64,000 nt of DNA, taken from Pseudoxanthomonas sp. X-1. GTDB lineage: Bacteria; Pseudomonadota; Gammaproteobacteria; Xanthomonadales; Xanthomonadaceae. Positions 56,928 through 64,000 of this stretch are shown piece after piece; position 1 is the first letter of the stretch; each line of letters starts with the position of its first letter. The notes beneath the pieces were generated by a model. That model was given only the letters and a program-made list of their open reading frames with translations. It had not been told where the DNA came from and ran no database searches. A program made the position numbers and the translations under genes. The stretch spans positions 2,764,001-2,828,000 of the forward strand of contig NZ_CP083376.1 in the NCBI RefSeq assembly GCF_020042665.1, given 5' to 3'.

Positions 56928-57305
56928 CTGCCGCAGTGCGGCACAAGCGTGCAGAGGTCGCTGACGGGTCCAGCCTTGCGGATCCACCGTGTTGACGGGC
57001 CAGGCGCGGGACGTCGGCAGTGCCCTGCCGTCCCGATCCGGTCCGGCATGGCCGGGCGCTTCGCCGCGTGTCCTTCCGCTTCTCGTACCGGACATCGCTG
57101 CGAACCTGACAATTGTAGCGGTCACTGAACTGCCGAGTAAACGATTTCGAGGTTTCGGATCGTGCCGCGAATTCGCCATCCTTGCCGGCGCCGCGACAGG
57201 CCCGCCGCGCCGATCGCACCACCCGCAGCGGTAGGAACAACGCGACGTTTGGCGGAAGTGCGGGCACAGGAGCGGCGCATGGAGGACGTTGAGCGTCGAT
57301 ACGCG

Positions 57306-57396
57306 CACTTCGTCGCCCAGCCTCGACCGGGCTGGGCGGCTCCGCGGCTCGGCCCGCCCTCGCCGCAGATTCGCCGCCGCGGCCCCATCCAGGCCC
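57306..57396 (-). repeat. Dispersed repeat B, copy 1 (inverted relative to copy 2)
   Basis: On the minus strand it reads GGGCCTGGATGG..., GCGGCGGCGA, GGCCGAGCCGCGGAGCCGCC, GGTCGAGGCTGG and GACGAAGTG. The plus-strand segment at 60331-60428 aligns over its whole length with mostly substitutions and short indels. The two copies flank tRNA-Leu, secG, tpiA and the SDR gene in inverted orientation. Confidence 0.65.
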
Positions 57397-57501
57397 ACTC
57401 GCCGCGCGCCGGGCCGCCCTTCCGAAGCCGCAACGCGCGACTGCCGCGCGATCCGGGATCGCGAAAAACCTGGCCTTGGTGCTCCGAGCGAACGTCCCTG
57501 G

Positions 57502-57521
57502 GTTCCCGCGTTCGCGGGAAC
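57502..57521. repeat. Palindromic element
   Basis: Arms GTTCCCGCG (57502-57510) and CGCGGGAAC (57513-57521) with TT between. It is of the short GC palindrome type scattered in proteobacterial intergenic DNA (translates to the familiar PANAGTQ / SFPRTREP pattern). Single copy in this window. Confidence 0.55.
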
Positions 57522-57644
57522 GACGATAGACACATAGGCGGGGTCGATGATCCGACCGAGGGAGCGCGGACATCGCCCGCCGGCCCGCCGCCTTCCCGAA
57601 GCGGCAACACGCGCAGGCCGGGCCCCTGGATCGGAGGAAACCAA

Positions 57645-57673
57645 CGAAAAAGGGCCCGACAAGGCCCTTTTCG
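57645..57673 (-). terminator. Terminator of tRNA-Leu(GAG)
   Basis: Arms CGAAAAAGGGCC (57645-57656) and GGCCCTTTTCG (57663-57673) pair with one bulged A; read leftwards the second half ends in a U-rich stretch. It starts 15 bases after the tRNA. Confidence 0.7.
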
Positions 57674-57687
57674 TTTACCGCGTTGTG

Positions 57688-57772
57688 TGGTGCCCAAGAG
57701 GGGACTCGAACCCCTACGACTTTCGCCGCTACCACCTCAAGGTAGTGCGTCTACCAATTCCGCCACCTGGGC
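57688..57772 (-). tRNA. tRNA-Leu, anticodon GAG
   Basis: 85 bases with encoded CCA (57688-57690). Acceptor GCCCAGG / CTTGGGC (one G-U pair), anticodon stem CTACC/GGTAG around TTGAGGT, giving GAG, which reads CUU and CUC. T-loop GGTTCGAGTCC, long variable arm. Lies 46 bases after secG, in the same direction, with a stem-loop in between. Confidence 0.97.
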
Positions 57773-57783
57773 AAAGCTTGCCT

Positions 57784-57808
57784 GCCGGCCCGCATCGCGC
57801 GGGCCGGC
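57784..57808 (-). terminator. Stem-loop between secG and tRNA-Leu
   Basis: Perfect 10-base arms GCCGGCCCGC (57784-57793) and GCGGGCCGGC (57799-57808), 5-base loop, just after the secG stop. No U-run. It may be a processing stem or weak terminator. On the minus strand a -10-like TACAAT (57814-57809) lies just before it. Confidence 0.5.
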
Positions 57809-57818
57809 ATTGTACGTG

Positions 57819-58229
57819 TCACTGCGCCGGAGTGGGAGCCGGCTTGGCGGCGTCGGGCTGGGCTGGCGCCGAAGGCGCGGGCTGCGCGGCCGGCGCGGAG
57901 GCGGCCGGAGCGGCAACCTCGCCCGGCGCCGGGGCGACCGGCTGCTGCGACATGATGCCCAGATCCTGCTGCGCGCTGCCGGTGTGCGCCGTGCGCGAGG
58001 CGCTCCAGGCCATGAACAGGCTGATGGCGAAGAACGCCACGGCCAGCCACTTGGTGCTCTTGGACAAGAAGTTGGACGCGCCGCGCGCACCGAACACGGT
58101 GCCCGAAGCGCCCGCACCGAAGCCGGAGCCGGCCTGGGCGCCGGTCCCGCGCTGCATCAGCACCAGGCCGATGATGGCCACCGCCACCAGCACGTAGACC
58201 ACATTGAGAATCAGCATCAACATCGACAT
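57819..58229 (-). CDS. secG: Preprotein translocase subunit SecG
   Basis: 136 residues. Two membrane helices (about 3-23 and 53-72) with the SecG signature LVLMQRGTGAQAGSGFGAGASGTVFGARGASNFLSKSTKWLAVAFF. It assists SecYE during protein export. The C-terminus is extended by some 50 residues rich in Pro and Ala (PAPGEVAAPAASAPAAQPAPSA...), a low-complexity tail beyond the minimal SecG. ATG 58229 (MSMLML) chosen. Between tpiA and tRNA-Leu as in many proteobacteria. Confidence 0.95.
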   Translation of the reverse strand: MSMLMLILNVVYVLVAVAIIGLVLMQRGTGAQAGSGFGAGASGTVFGARGASNFLSKSTKWLAVAFFAISLFMAWSASRTAHTGSAQQDLGIMSQQPVAPAPGEVAAPAASAPAAQPAPSAPAQPDAAKPAPTPAQ

Positions 58230-58291
58230 GGATCGTGTTTCTCGTTGAAAGGCCCCGCCGCTTGGCAGCGACGGCGCCATGAAGTCTGTGT

Positions 58292-59044
58292 CTACCCGGC
58301 CGCCGCGCGGGCGATGGCCAGGAAGTCGGCGGCCACCAGCGAGGCGCCTCCGACCAGCCCGCCGTCGACATCCGGCTGGGCGAACAGCTCGGCGGCGTTG
58401 TCGGGCTTGACGCTGCCGCCGTACAGCAGGGGCAACGAATCGGCGATTCTAGCATCCACGCGCGCCACGACGCCACGGATGAAGGCGTGAACGTCCTGCG
58501 CCTGCTGCGGGGTGGCGGTACGGCCGGTGCCGATCGCCCAGACCGGCTCGTAGGCCACCACCGCGCCGTCGAAGCCGGCGCTGCCGGCCAGCGCCAGCAC
58601 GGGCTCGAGCTGGCCGGCGATGACCTGCTCGGTCTGGCCGGCCTCGCGCTGCTCCAGGGTCTCGCCCACGCACAGCACCGGCACCAGGCCGGCGTTGCGC
58701 GCGGCCATGAACTTGCGCGCGACCAGCGGGCTGCTCTCGTGGTGGTACTGGCGGCGCTCGGAGTGCCCGACCAGGCCGTAGGTGGCGCCGACGTCGACCA
58801 GCATCGCGGCGGAGACCTCGCCGGTGTAGGCGCCCTTCTCGTTGGCGCTGACGTCCTGGGCGCCGAAGGCGATCGGCCGGCCCTCGAAATCCTCGATCAG
58901 GTCGCCCAGGTAGGGCAGCGGCGGCAGCACCACCACCTCGACGCCCGGTACGGGCAGGGCCTCCGCCAGTTCTCCCACCAGAGCGGTGGCGAAATCGCGG
59001 CTGCCGTGCAGCTTCCAGTTTCCGGCGACGATCCTGCGGCGCAT
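58292..59044 (-). CDS. tpiA: Triosephosphate isomerase
   Basis: 250 residues, TIM barrel. Catalytic residues visible: Lys in GNWKLHG, His in YGLVGHSERRQYHHE, Glu in VAYEPVWAIGTGRTATPQQAQDVH, plus LLYGGSVKPDNA and the phosphate loop VGGASL. It interconverts dihydroxyacetone phosphate and glyceraldehyde 3-phosphate. ATG 59044 (MRRRIVAGNWK) is the conserved start. A 62-base spacer separates it from secG. Confidence 0.98.
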   Translation of the reverse strand: MRRRIVAGNWKLHGSRDFATALVGELAEALPVPGVEVVVLPPLPYLGDLIEDFEGRPIAFGAQDVSANEKGAYTGEVSAAMLVDVGATYGLVGHSERRQYHHESSPLVARKFMAARNAGLVPVLCVGETLEQREAGQTEQVIAGQLEPVLALAGSAGFDGAVVAYEPVWAIGTGRTATPQQAQDVHAFIRGVVARVDARIADSLPLLYGGSVKPDNAAELFAQPDVDGGLVGGASLVAADFLAIARAAAG

Positions 59045-59217
59045 GACAACTCCTATCGACTTCAGGCGGGGCAGGATACCTCCTCGTCCGTGGGCGCTCG
59101 CTGACGACTCCGGCCCGCGCGCGCCGGCGCGGCGCGCCCTGCCCTGCCATGCCCGGTTCGATGCGCGTGGATGCCGGCGCGTGCACACTGGCGCCCTCGT
59201 CCCGTCCCGCACCCGCC

Positions 59218-60036
59218 ATGTCTTCGACCGCCACGCCCGCGCAGGTTCCCGGCCATGCCCTGATCACCGGCGCCTCCGCCGGCATCGGGGCCGAATTCGC
59301 GCGCCAGTACGCGGCGCGCGGGGTGCCGCTGATCCTGACCGCGCGCCGCGCCGAGCGGCTGCAGGCGCTGGCCGCCGAGCTGGGCGCGCTGGTGGACGTG
59401 CAGGTGATCGCGGCGGACCTGGAGGATCCGGCGGCGCCGGCCGCCATCGCCGAGGAGGTCGCGCGGCGCGGGTTGCGGGTCCGGGTGCTGGTCAACAACG
59501 CGGGCTACGGGGTGCCGGGCCGTTACCTCACGCGCGACTGGGACGTGCATGCGCGCTTCATCCAGCTGATGGTGACCGCGCTGTGCGAGCTGACCTGGCG
59601 CCTGTTGCCGCAGATCGCCGCCAGTGGGTCGGGGCGGATCATCAATGTGGCGTCATTCGCCGCGCTGGTGCCCGGGGCCGACGGGCAGACGCTGTATGCA
59701 CCGGCCAAGGCGTGGCTGGTGGCGATGAGTCAGTCGCTGTCGCTGGAGTATGCCGACCACGGCGTGCGGGTGTGCGCGCTGTGCCCGGGCTTCACCTGGT
59801 CGGAATTCCACGATGTCACGGGCACGCGCGAGCAGATGTCGCGCCTGCCCGGGTGGATCTGGCTGAGCGCCGAGGAGGTGGTGCGCGAGGGCATCGAGGG
59901 GGTGGAGCGCGGCCAGGTGCTGGTGATCCCGGGCTGGCGCTGGCGGCTGCTGTACCACGTGGTGCGCCACCTGCCGCAATCCTGGCTGCTGGCGCTGATG
60001 GCGCGCAGCTCGCGCAAGGTGCGTGCACAGGTTTGA
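59218..60036 (+). CDS. Short-chain dehydrogenase/reductase
   Basis: 272 residues. NAD(P)-binding TGASAGIGAEFARQYAARG, the DxEDP acidic site AADLEDPAAP, NNAGYG, the catalytic Ser in INVASFAAL, and Tyr and Lys in YAPAKAW (YxxxK). The specific substrate is not deducible; the LTARRAERLQALAAEL and PGFTWSEFHDVTG parts resemble the DltE/YqjQ-like classical SDRs. C-terminal basic helix (LLALMARSSRKVRAQV). ATG 59218 was chosen at the start of the homologous region. It is the only rightward gene between nuoA and the end of the window, divergent from tpiA. Confidence 0.9.
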   Translation: MSSTATPAQVPGHALITGASAGIGAEFARQYAARGVPLILTARRAERLQALAAELGALVDVQVIAADLEDPAAPAAIAEEVARRGLRVRVLVNNAGYGVPGRYLTRDWDVHARFIQLMVTALCELTWRLLPQIAASGSGRIINVASFAALVPGADGQTLYAPAKAWLVAMSQSLSLEYADHGVRVCALCPGFTWSEFHDVTGTREQMSRLPGWIWLSAEEVVREGIEGVERGQVLVIPGWRWRLLYHVVRHLPQSWLLALMARSSRKVRAQV

Positions 60037-60501
60037 CCCTCTTCGCGCGCGGTGCGGCCCGCCTTGGGATTCTCGCTCATCGAGAGATGTAGACCCGCGG
60101 GCGTCCGGGCTTCGGAAGGGCAGCGCAGGAGAGCTCGAAATCGCGGCTAGCGATTGAGGGGGCGGCCGGGGCTTGACCGGCCAAGCCGCCGAAGCAAGAG
60201 CAAAGCACCCGCCCCCCCCCCCTTCGCCTGCGGCGAAAGGAAGGGGCAAAGGGCTGCTCGTGCCTTCGCGTCGAAAGGCGTCCTGTTCCATTCGCCATAG
60301 CGCCTCGACCCGGTCGGGCGCGTGGAGAGCGGGCCTTGGGATGGCCCGCGGCGGCGAGTCCGCCCTGGATGGCGGACCGAGCCGGGGAGCCGCCGCCCGA
60401 CCGAGTCGAGGCTGGTGGACGAAGTGGCGCTCGCCGCCCCCGCCCGCATCTCGTCAACAGCCGCTGGCGCCGGCGAAAACCGCGCGCGACGGCGAAGCGG
60501 C
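60037..60501. other. Gene-free gap between convergent genes
   Basis: 465 bases between the SDR gene (+) and the oxygenase gene (-). It contains copy 2 of dispersed repeat B, a run of 11 C bases near 60210, and GC-rich low-complexity sequence. No U-tailed terminator was identified and no frame resembles a gene. Confidence 0.7.
60331..60428 (+). repeat. Dispersed repeat B, copy 2
   Basis: Reads GGGCCTTGGGATGGCC, GCGGCGGCGAGTC, GACCGAGCCGGGGAGCCGCC, GAGTCGAGGCTGG and GACGAAGTG, aligning with the minus strand of 57306-57396. Together they make an inverted pair about 2.9 kb apart. Confidence 0.65.
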
Positions 60502-61455
60502 TTACTTCAGCTTGATCTCGCGCAGGCGCTCGTCCAGGTAGTCCTGGGCGGTGATGGCCTCGGGATAGCGCTTGGGGTTGTCCGGGGTGATGGTCGAAGG
60601 CAGCACGTCGATCAGGAAGTCCGGATTGGGATGCAGGAAGAACGGTACCGAATAGCGCGGCTTGCGCGCCTCCTCGCCCGGCGGGTTGGTGACCCGGTGC
60701 GTGGTCGAGGGATACACGTGGTTGGTCAGGCGCTGCAGCATGTCGCCGATGTTGACCACGATGGTGTCCGCGTCGCTGGTGAAGGGCACCCACTGGCCCT
60801 CGCGCGACTTCACTTCCAGGCCGGCGGCGCTGGCGCCGACCAGCAGCGTGATCAGGTTGATGTCCTCGTGGGCGCCGGCGCGCACGTTGGGGATGTCGTC
60901 GCTGGTGATCGGCGGATAGTGGATCGGGCGCAGGATCGAGTTGCCGGAATCGGTCTTGTCGGCGAAGTAGTCCTCCGGCAGGCCGATGTGCAGCGCCAGC
61001 GCGGCCAGCACGTGGCTGCCCAGCGCATCGAGCTGCCGGTACAGGCCGTAGGCGTGCTCCCGGAAATTGGGCACCTCGTCCGGCCACAGGTTGGCGGGCA
61101 TGACGCCGGCGTACCTGGAGTCGGCCGGGAGTTCGCGACCGACGTGCCAGAACTCCTTCAGGTCGAAGTGCTTGGAATCCTTGGCCGTCTCCACGCCGAA
61201 GGCGGTGTAGCCGCGCGCGCCGCCGATGCCGGGCACGCGGTACTTCAGCTTGGCCTCGTCCGGCAGGGCGAAGAAGTTCTTGAAGACCTCGTAGGCCGCG
61301 TCGATGTCAGCCTGCGGGATGCCATGGTTGCGGATGCCGGCGAAGCCCCACTCGCGGTAGGCGGCGCCCAGTTCGGCCACGAACGCCTCGCGGTCGGCGG
61401 CGCTGGCGGGCGAGATGAAGCGGGCGATGTCGAGGGTGGGGATGACGCTGCTCAT
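60502..61455 (-). CDS. 2-Oxoglutarate/Fe(II)-dependent oxygenase (isopenicillin-N-synthase-like)
   Basis: 317 residues. DIOX_N domain (IPTLDIARFISPASAADREAFVAELGAAYREWGFAGIRNHGIP) followed by the double-stranded beta-helix core with iron ligands His and Asp in AHEDINLITLL, the distal His in STTHRVTNPPGEE and the 2-oxoglutarate Arg in RYSVPFFLHPN. It oxidises an unknown small substrate with O2. A TTG two codons before ATG 61455 is a possible start. 47 bases after a tiny open frame that follows glmM, same direction, so it could be cotranscribed with accD-glmM. Confidence 0.9.
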   Translation of the reverse strand: MSSVIPTLDIARFISPASAADREAFVAELGAAYREWGFAGIRNHGIPQADIDAAYEVFKNFFALPDEAKLKYRVPGIGGARGYTAFGVETAKDSKHFDLKEFWHVGRELPADSRYAGVMPANLWPDEVPNFREHAYGLYRQLDALGSHVLAALALHIGLPEDYFADKTDSGNSILRPIHYPPITSDDIPNVRAGAHEDINLITLLVGASAAGLEVKSREGQWVPFTSDADTIVVNIGDMLQRLTNHVYPSTTHRVTNPPGEEARKPRYSVPFFLHPNPDFLIDVLPSTITPDNPKRYPEAITAQDYLDERLREIKLK

Positions 61456-61502
61456 GGGCAAACCGGAAGGCGAACCTGGCCTTCCAGTTTATCGCCTCGG
61501 CC

Positions 61503-61592
61503 CTAACGCAGCAGCAGGTACAGGGCCCAGAGCGTGAGCGCCTTGACGACGGCCACGCCCAGGGCGATCAGCACTTTCTCATGCCGCGGCAC
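61503..61592 (-). CDS. Possible 29-residue membrane peptide after glmM
   Basis: GTG 61592 to TAG 61503 encodes [22 protein letters not shown]... to ALYLLLR (29 residues): a charged start, then one continuous hydrophobic helix with a central Lys, and a terminal Arg. It overlaps the end of glmM by 14 bases and is preceded by GGCAGGGGCG, a fair ribosome site. A start at GTG 61574 would give 23 residues. No family is recognised. The uninterrupted helix supports a real gene, but at this length chance cannot be excluded. Confidence 0.4.
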   Translation of the reverse strand: MPRHEKVLIALGVAVVKALTLWALYLLLR

Positions 61593-62943
61593 GCACCGCC
61601 CCTGCCAGGGTGTCGAGCGTGGCCTGCATCAGCGCGTCGTCGTCGGCCTCCACCGTCACGCGCACCACCGGCTCGGTGCCGGACGGGCGCAGGAAGGCGC
61701 GCCCGCGCCCGGCCACGGCGGCCTGGGCCTGCTGGAGCGCGGCCTGGACGGCCGGCGCCTCGACCACGGCCCTGGCGGCCACGCCATCCAGCCGCACGTT
61801 GGTGGTGCGCTGCGGCAGCATGGTCAGGCCGGACAGGGCCTGGTCCAGGCGGCGGCCGGTGCGGTGCAGGACTTCCAGCACCTGCAGCGCGCTGACGATG
61901 CCGTCGCCGGTGTTGGCCCGGTCCAGGCACAGGATGTGGCCGGAGGCCTCGCCGCCGAGCACGCCGCCGCCCTCGACCAGGACCTGGTGCACGTAGCGGT
62001 CGCCGACCTTGGCACGGGTGAAGGCGATGCCCTGCTCGCCCAGCGCCTGCTCCAGCCCGTAATTGGTCATCAGCGTGCCGACCACCGCGCCGTGCAGGCG
62101 CCCGGACCGCTTCCAGTCGCTGGCCAGCACGTAGAGCAGGCCGTCGCCGTCGATCACGCGGCCATGGCCATCGACGAACAGCACGCGGTCGCCGTCGCCG
62201 TCGAAGGCGATGCCCAGGTCCGCGCCGGACAGCACCACGCGCCGGGCCAGGCCCTCGGGATGGGTCGAGCCGACGCCATCGTTGATGTTCAGGCCGTTGG
62301 GCGCATCGCCGATGACCTCCACGCGGGCGCCGAGTTCGCGCAGCACGATCGGCGCGACCTGGTAGGTGGCGCCGTTGGCGCAGTCGACCACGATCTTCAT
62401 GCCGGTCAGGTCGAACTCGCGCGGGACCGAGTTCTTGCAGCTTTCCACGTAGCGGCCGACCGCGTCGCGGGTGCGCACGGCCTTGCCCAGCGCCTCGGAG
62501 GCGACGGTGCGGAACGGCTGGTCAAGCGCGGCTTCGATCGCCAGCTCGGTGGCGTCGTCGAGCTTCTCGCCTTCCGCGGAGAAGAACTTGATGCCGTTGT
62601 CGTAATGCGGGTTGTGCGAGGCGGAGATGACGATGCCGCCGGAGGCGCGCAGCGCGCGCGTCAGGTGCGAGACGGCCGGCGTGGGCATCGGCCCCATCAG
62701 CTGCACGTCCACGCCGGCGGCGACCAGCCCCGCCTCGAGCGCGGCCTCGAACATATAGTTGGAGATGCGCGTGTCCTTGCCGATGATCACCACCGGCTTG
62801 CCCGCGCCGGCGCGGCGAACGCGCGCGGCCAGGGCGTGACCGTAGGCATTGCCCAGACGCAGCATGAAGTCGGCCGAGATCGGTCCCTGCCCCACGCGCC
62901 CGCGGATCCCGTCGGTGCCGAAGTACTTCCGGCTGGCGACCAT
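61579..62943 (-). CDS. glmM: Phosphoglucosamine mutase
   Basis: 454 residues. Markers in order: [14 protein letters not shown], the phosphoserine loop [19 protein letters not shown], the metal loop [14 protein letters not shown], sugar-binding [18 protein letters not shown] and phosphate-binding [15 protein letters not shown]. It makes glucosamine-1-phosphate for peptidoglycan and LPS. The Ser-His motif SASHNP and FDGDGDR match GlmM rather than PGM/PMM. ATG 62943 shares one base with the accD stop (TGATG). Confidence 0.96.
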   Translation of the reverse strand: MVASRKYFGTDGIRGRVGQGPISADFMLRLGNAYGHALAARVRRAGAGKPVVIIGKDTRISNYMFEAALEAGLVAAGVDVQLMGPMPTPAVSHLTRALRASGGIVISASHNPHYDNGIKFFSAEGEKLDDATELAIEAALDQPFRTVASEALGKAVRTRDAVGRYVESCKNSVPREFDLTGMKIVVDCANGATYQVAPIVLRELGARVEVIGDAPNGLNINDGVGSTHPEGLARRVVLSGADLGIAFDGDGDRVLFVDGHGRVIDGDGLLYVLASDWKRSGRLHGAVVGTLMTNYGLEQALGEQGIAFTRAKVGDRYVHQVLVEGGGVLGGEASGHILCLDRANTGDGIVSALQVLEVLHRTGRRLDQALSGLTMLPQRTTNVRLDGVAARAVVEAPAVQAALQQAQAAVAGRGRAFLRPSGTEPVVRVTVEADDDALMQATLDTLAGAVRAAA

Positions 62944-63830
62944 CAGGCGACCTCGGGTTCGACCGGCCGCGTCTGCTTCATCATCAGCGCGCACAGATCG
63001 GCGAGGCGGTCGCGCAGTTCACGCCGGTCGCAGATCTGGTCGATCGCGCCGTGGTCGAGCAGGAACTCCGAGCGCTGGAAGCCCTCGGGCAGCGTCTCGC
63101 GCACGGTCTGCTCGATCACGCGCGGTCCGGCGAAGCCGATCAGCGCCTTGGGCTCGGCGATGTTGATGTCGCCCAGCATGGCGAAGCTGGCCGACACGCC
63201 GCCGGTGGTCGGATGGGTCAGCACCGAGATGTACGGCAGCCCGGCCGCGCGCAGGCGACCCAGCGCCGCCGAGGTCTTGGCCATCTGCAGCAGCGAGAAC
63301 AGGCTCTCCTGCATGCGCGCGCCGCCCGAGGCCGAGAAGCACACGAACGGGCAGCCCAGCTCCAGGGCCTTCTCCGCGCCCAGGGTGAAGCGCTCGCCCA
63401 CCACCGAGCCCATCGAACCGCCCATGTAGGCGAAATCGAAGGCGCTGGCGACCAGCGCGCGGCCCTTGACCTGGCCCTGCAGGGTGATCAGCGCGTCGCG
63501 CTCGCCGGTGGCCTTCTGCGCGGCCTTGATCCGGTCGGAATACTTCTTCTGGTCGCGGAACTTGAGCACGTCGGTCGGGCCCAGCGCCGCGCCCAGCTCG
63601 GTGGTGCTGCCGGCGTCGAACAGGGCCGCCAGCCGCGCGCGGGCGCGGATGGCCATGTGGTGGCCGCACTTGGGGCAGACCTCGAGGTTCTCCTCGAGCT
63701 CGGGCCGGTACAGCACCGCGCCGCAGTTGTCGCACTTCTCCCACAGCCCTTCCGGGACGCTGCGCTTGGGTTTCCGGGTCGCCGCGTCGGTGCGGATGCC
63801 CGAGGGCATCAGTTTGCTCAGCCAGCTCAT
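62943..63830 (-). CDS. accD: Acetyl-CoA carboxylase, carboxyltransferase subunit beta
   Basis: 295 residues. N-terminal zinc ribbon [26 protein letters not shown], then the carboxyltransferase crotonase-like domain ([79 protein letters not shown]). With AccA it transfers CO2 from biotin to acetyl-CoA to make malonyl-CoA. ATG 63830 ([11 protein letters not shown]) chosen. A -10-like TACACT lies on the minus strand near 63873. First gene of the accD-glmM unit. Confidence 0.97.
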   Translation of the reverse strand: MSWLSKLMPSGIRTDAATRKPKRSVPEGLWEKCDNCGAVLYRPELEENLEVCPKCGHHMAIRARARLAALFDAGSTTELGAALGPTDVLKFRDQKKYSDRIKAAQKATGERDALITLQGQVKGRALVASAFDFAYMGGSMGSVVGERFTLGAEKALELGCPFVCFSASGGARMQESLFSLLQMAKTSAALGRLRAAGLPYISVLTHPTTGGVSASFAMLGDINIAEPKALIGFAGPRVIEQTVRETLPEGFQRSEFLLDHGAIDQICDRRELRDRLADLCALMMKQTRPVEPEVA

Positions 63831-64000
63831 CTTGTTCAGCTTGTCGGCGCCAGGAGGGCGCGAAGCGGCGAAGTGTAGCGCAGCGACCGTACGGCAAGCT
63901 TCGCGCCGGTATGTTCGGCCCACCCGCCGTGCCCAGGCGGGGCTTGTCTTTGGCCTGGGCATCCTGCCTGGCTTCAGCCGCTGGTGTACGGCCCTCGCCC
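63831..64000. other. Upstream region of accD, window end
   Basis: 170 bases. On the minus strand GCGCTACACTTCGCC gives a -10-like box about 40 bases before accD, similar in context to the boxes before the metX-like and response regulator genes. No gene is seen before the window ends. Confidence 0.45.

Larger units (their letters stand above)
56885..57687. other. Long gene-free gap with dispersed repeats
   Basis: 803 bases between nuoA and tRNA-Leu(GAG). It includes the nuo promoter region, one copy of a roughly 95-base repeat (57306-57396), a palindromic element (57502-57521) and the tRNA terminator. Several frames of 80-295 codons are open only because of high GC and have no family resemblance. 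They are not called. Confidence 0.75.

Noticed and set aside
57122..57735. Overlapping frames in the nuoA-tRNA gap
   Set aside because: Frames of 190-295 codons are Arg/Gly/Ala-rich, run through dispersed repeats and the tRNA, and show no domain.

Overview
The window is high-GC, almost fully coding proteobacterial chromosome. Its content points to the Xanthomonadaceae/Lysobacteraceae (Xanthomonas, Stenotrophomonas, Lysobacter, Luteimonas type): a MetX-like protein of the kind shown to be a serine O-succinyltransferase in that group, an Oar-like TonB-dependent receptor, a class III PhaC/PhaE polyester synthase, and the chromosomal order accD-glmM ... tpiA-secG-tRNA-Leu-nuoA..N-tRNA-fMet-rimP-nusA-infB-rbfA-truB-rpsO-pnp. 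No prophage, insertion sequence, integrase or CRISPR array was seen. The genus is not determined.

Layout, left to right. 1-4695 (+) is the distal part of a cytochrome c maturation operon: ccmC end, ccmD, E, F, G, H, I, mostly overlapping stop to start. 4785-5900 is metX-like. 6314-20576 is an envelope and secretion stretch: Oar-like receptor, secreted GH3 glucosidase with a divergent LacI regulator, a convergent response regulator/histidine kinase pair, a trimeric autotransporter adhesin and a secreted subtilisin. 20818-22400 has tRNA-Leu(CAA), a TetR regulator, a small membrane protein with an HExxH-like motif and a PspC-domain protein. 22825-27622 is lipid and storage metabolism: phaE-phaC, pssA, and a stand-alone acyl carrier protein plus ketosynthase pair. 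27623-28214 is a gene-free gap with six DnaA-box-like sites in a duplicated 114-base unit. 28215-32356 has a Nudix hydrolase, a secreted HExxH protein and a second two-component system.

32589-56884 (-) is two large housekeeping blocks read leftwards: the complete 14-gene nuo operon (respiratory complex I), then tRNA-fMet (metY position) with its own strong promoter and the translation/transcription operon rimP to pnp. 56885-64000 (-, except one SDR gene) carries tRNA-Leu(GAG), secG, tpiA, a 2-oxoglutarate/Fe(II) oxygenase, glmM and accD.

How the genes work together: Ccm attaches heme to c-type cytochromes of the respiratory chain that complex I feeds; nusA, infB, rbfA, rpsO, pnp and the initiator tRNA form the classic translation/RNA-decay supply line; accD, the ACP/ketosynthase pair, pssA and phaEC touch acyl-chain metabolism. 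Least ordinary are the DnaA-box cluster, the basic histone-like tail on PhaE, an orphan LacI-type palindrome, and two families of dispersed intergenic repeats.
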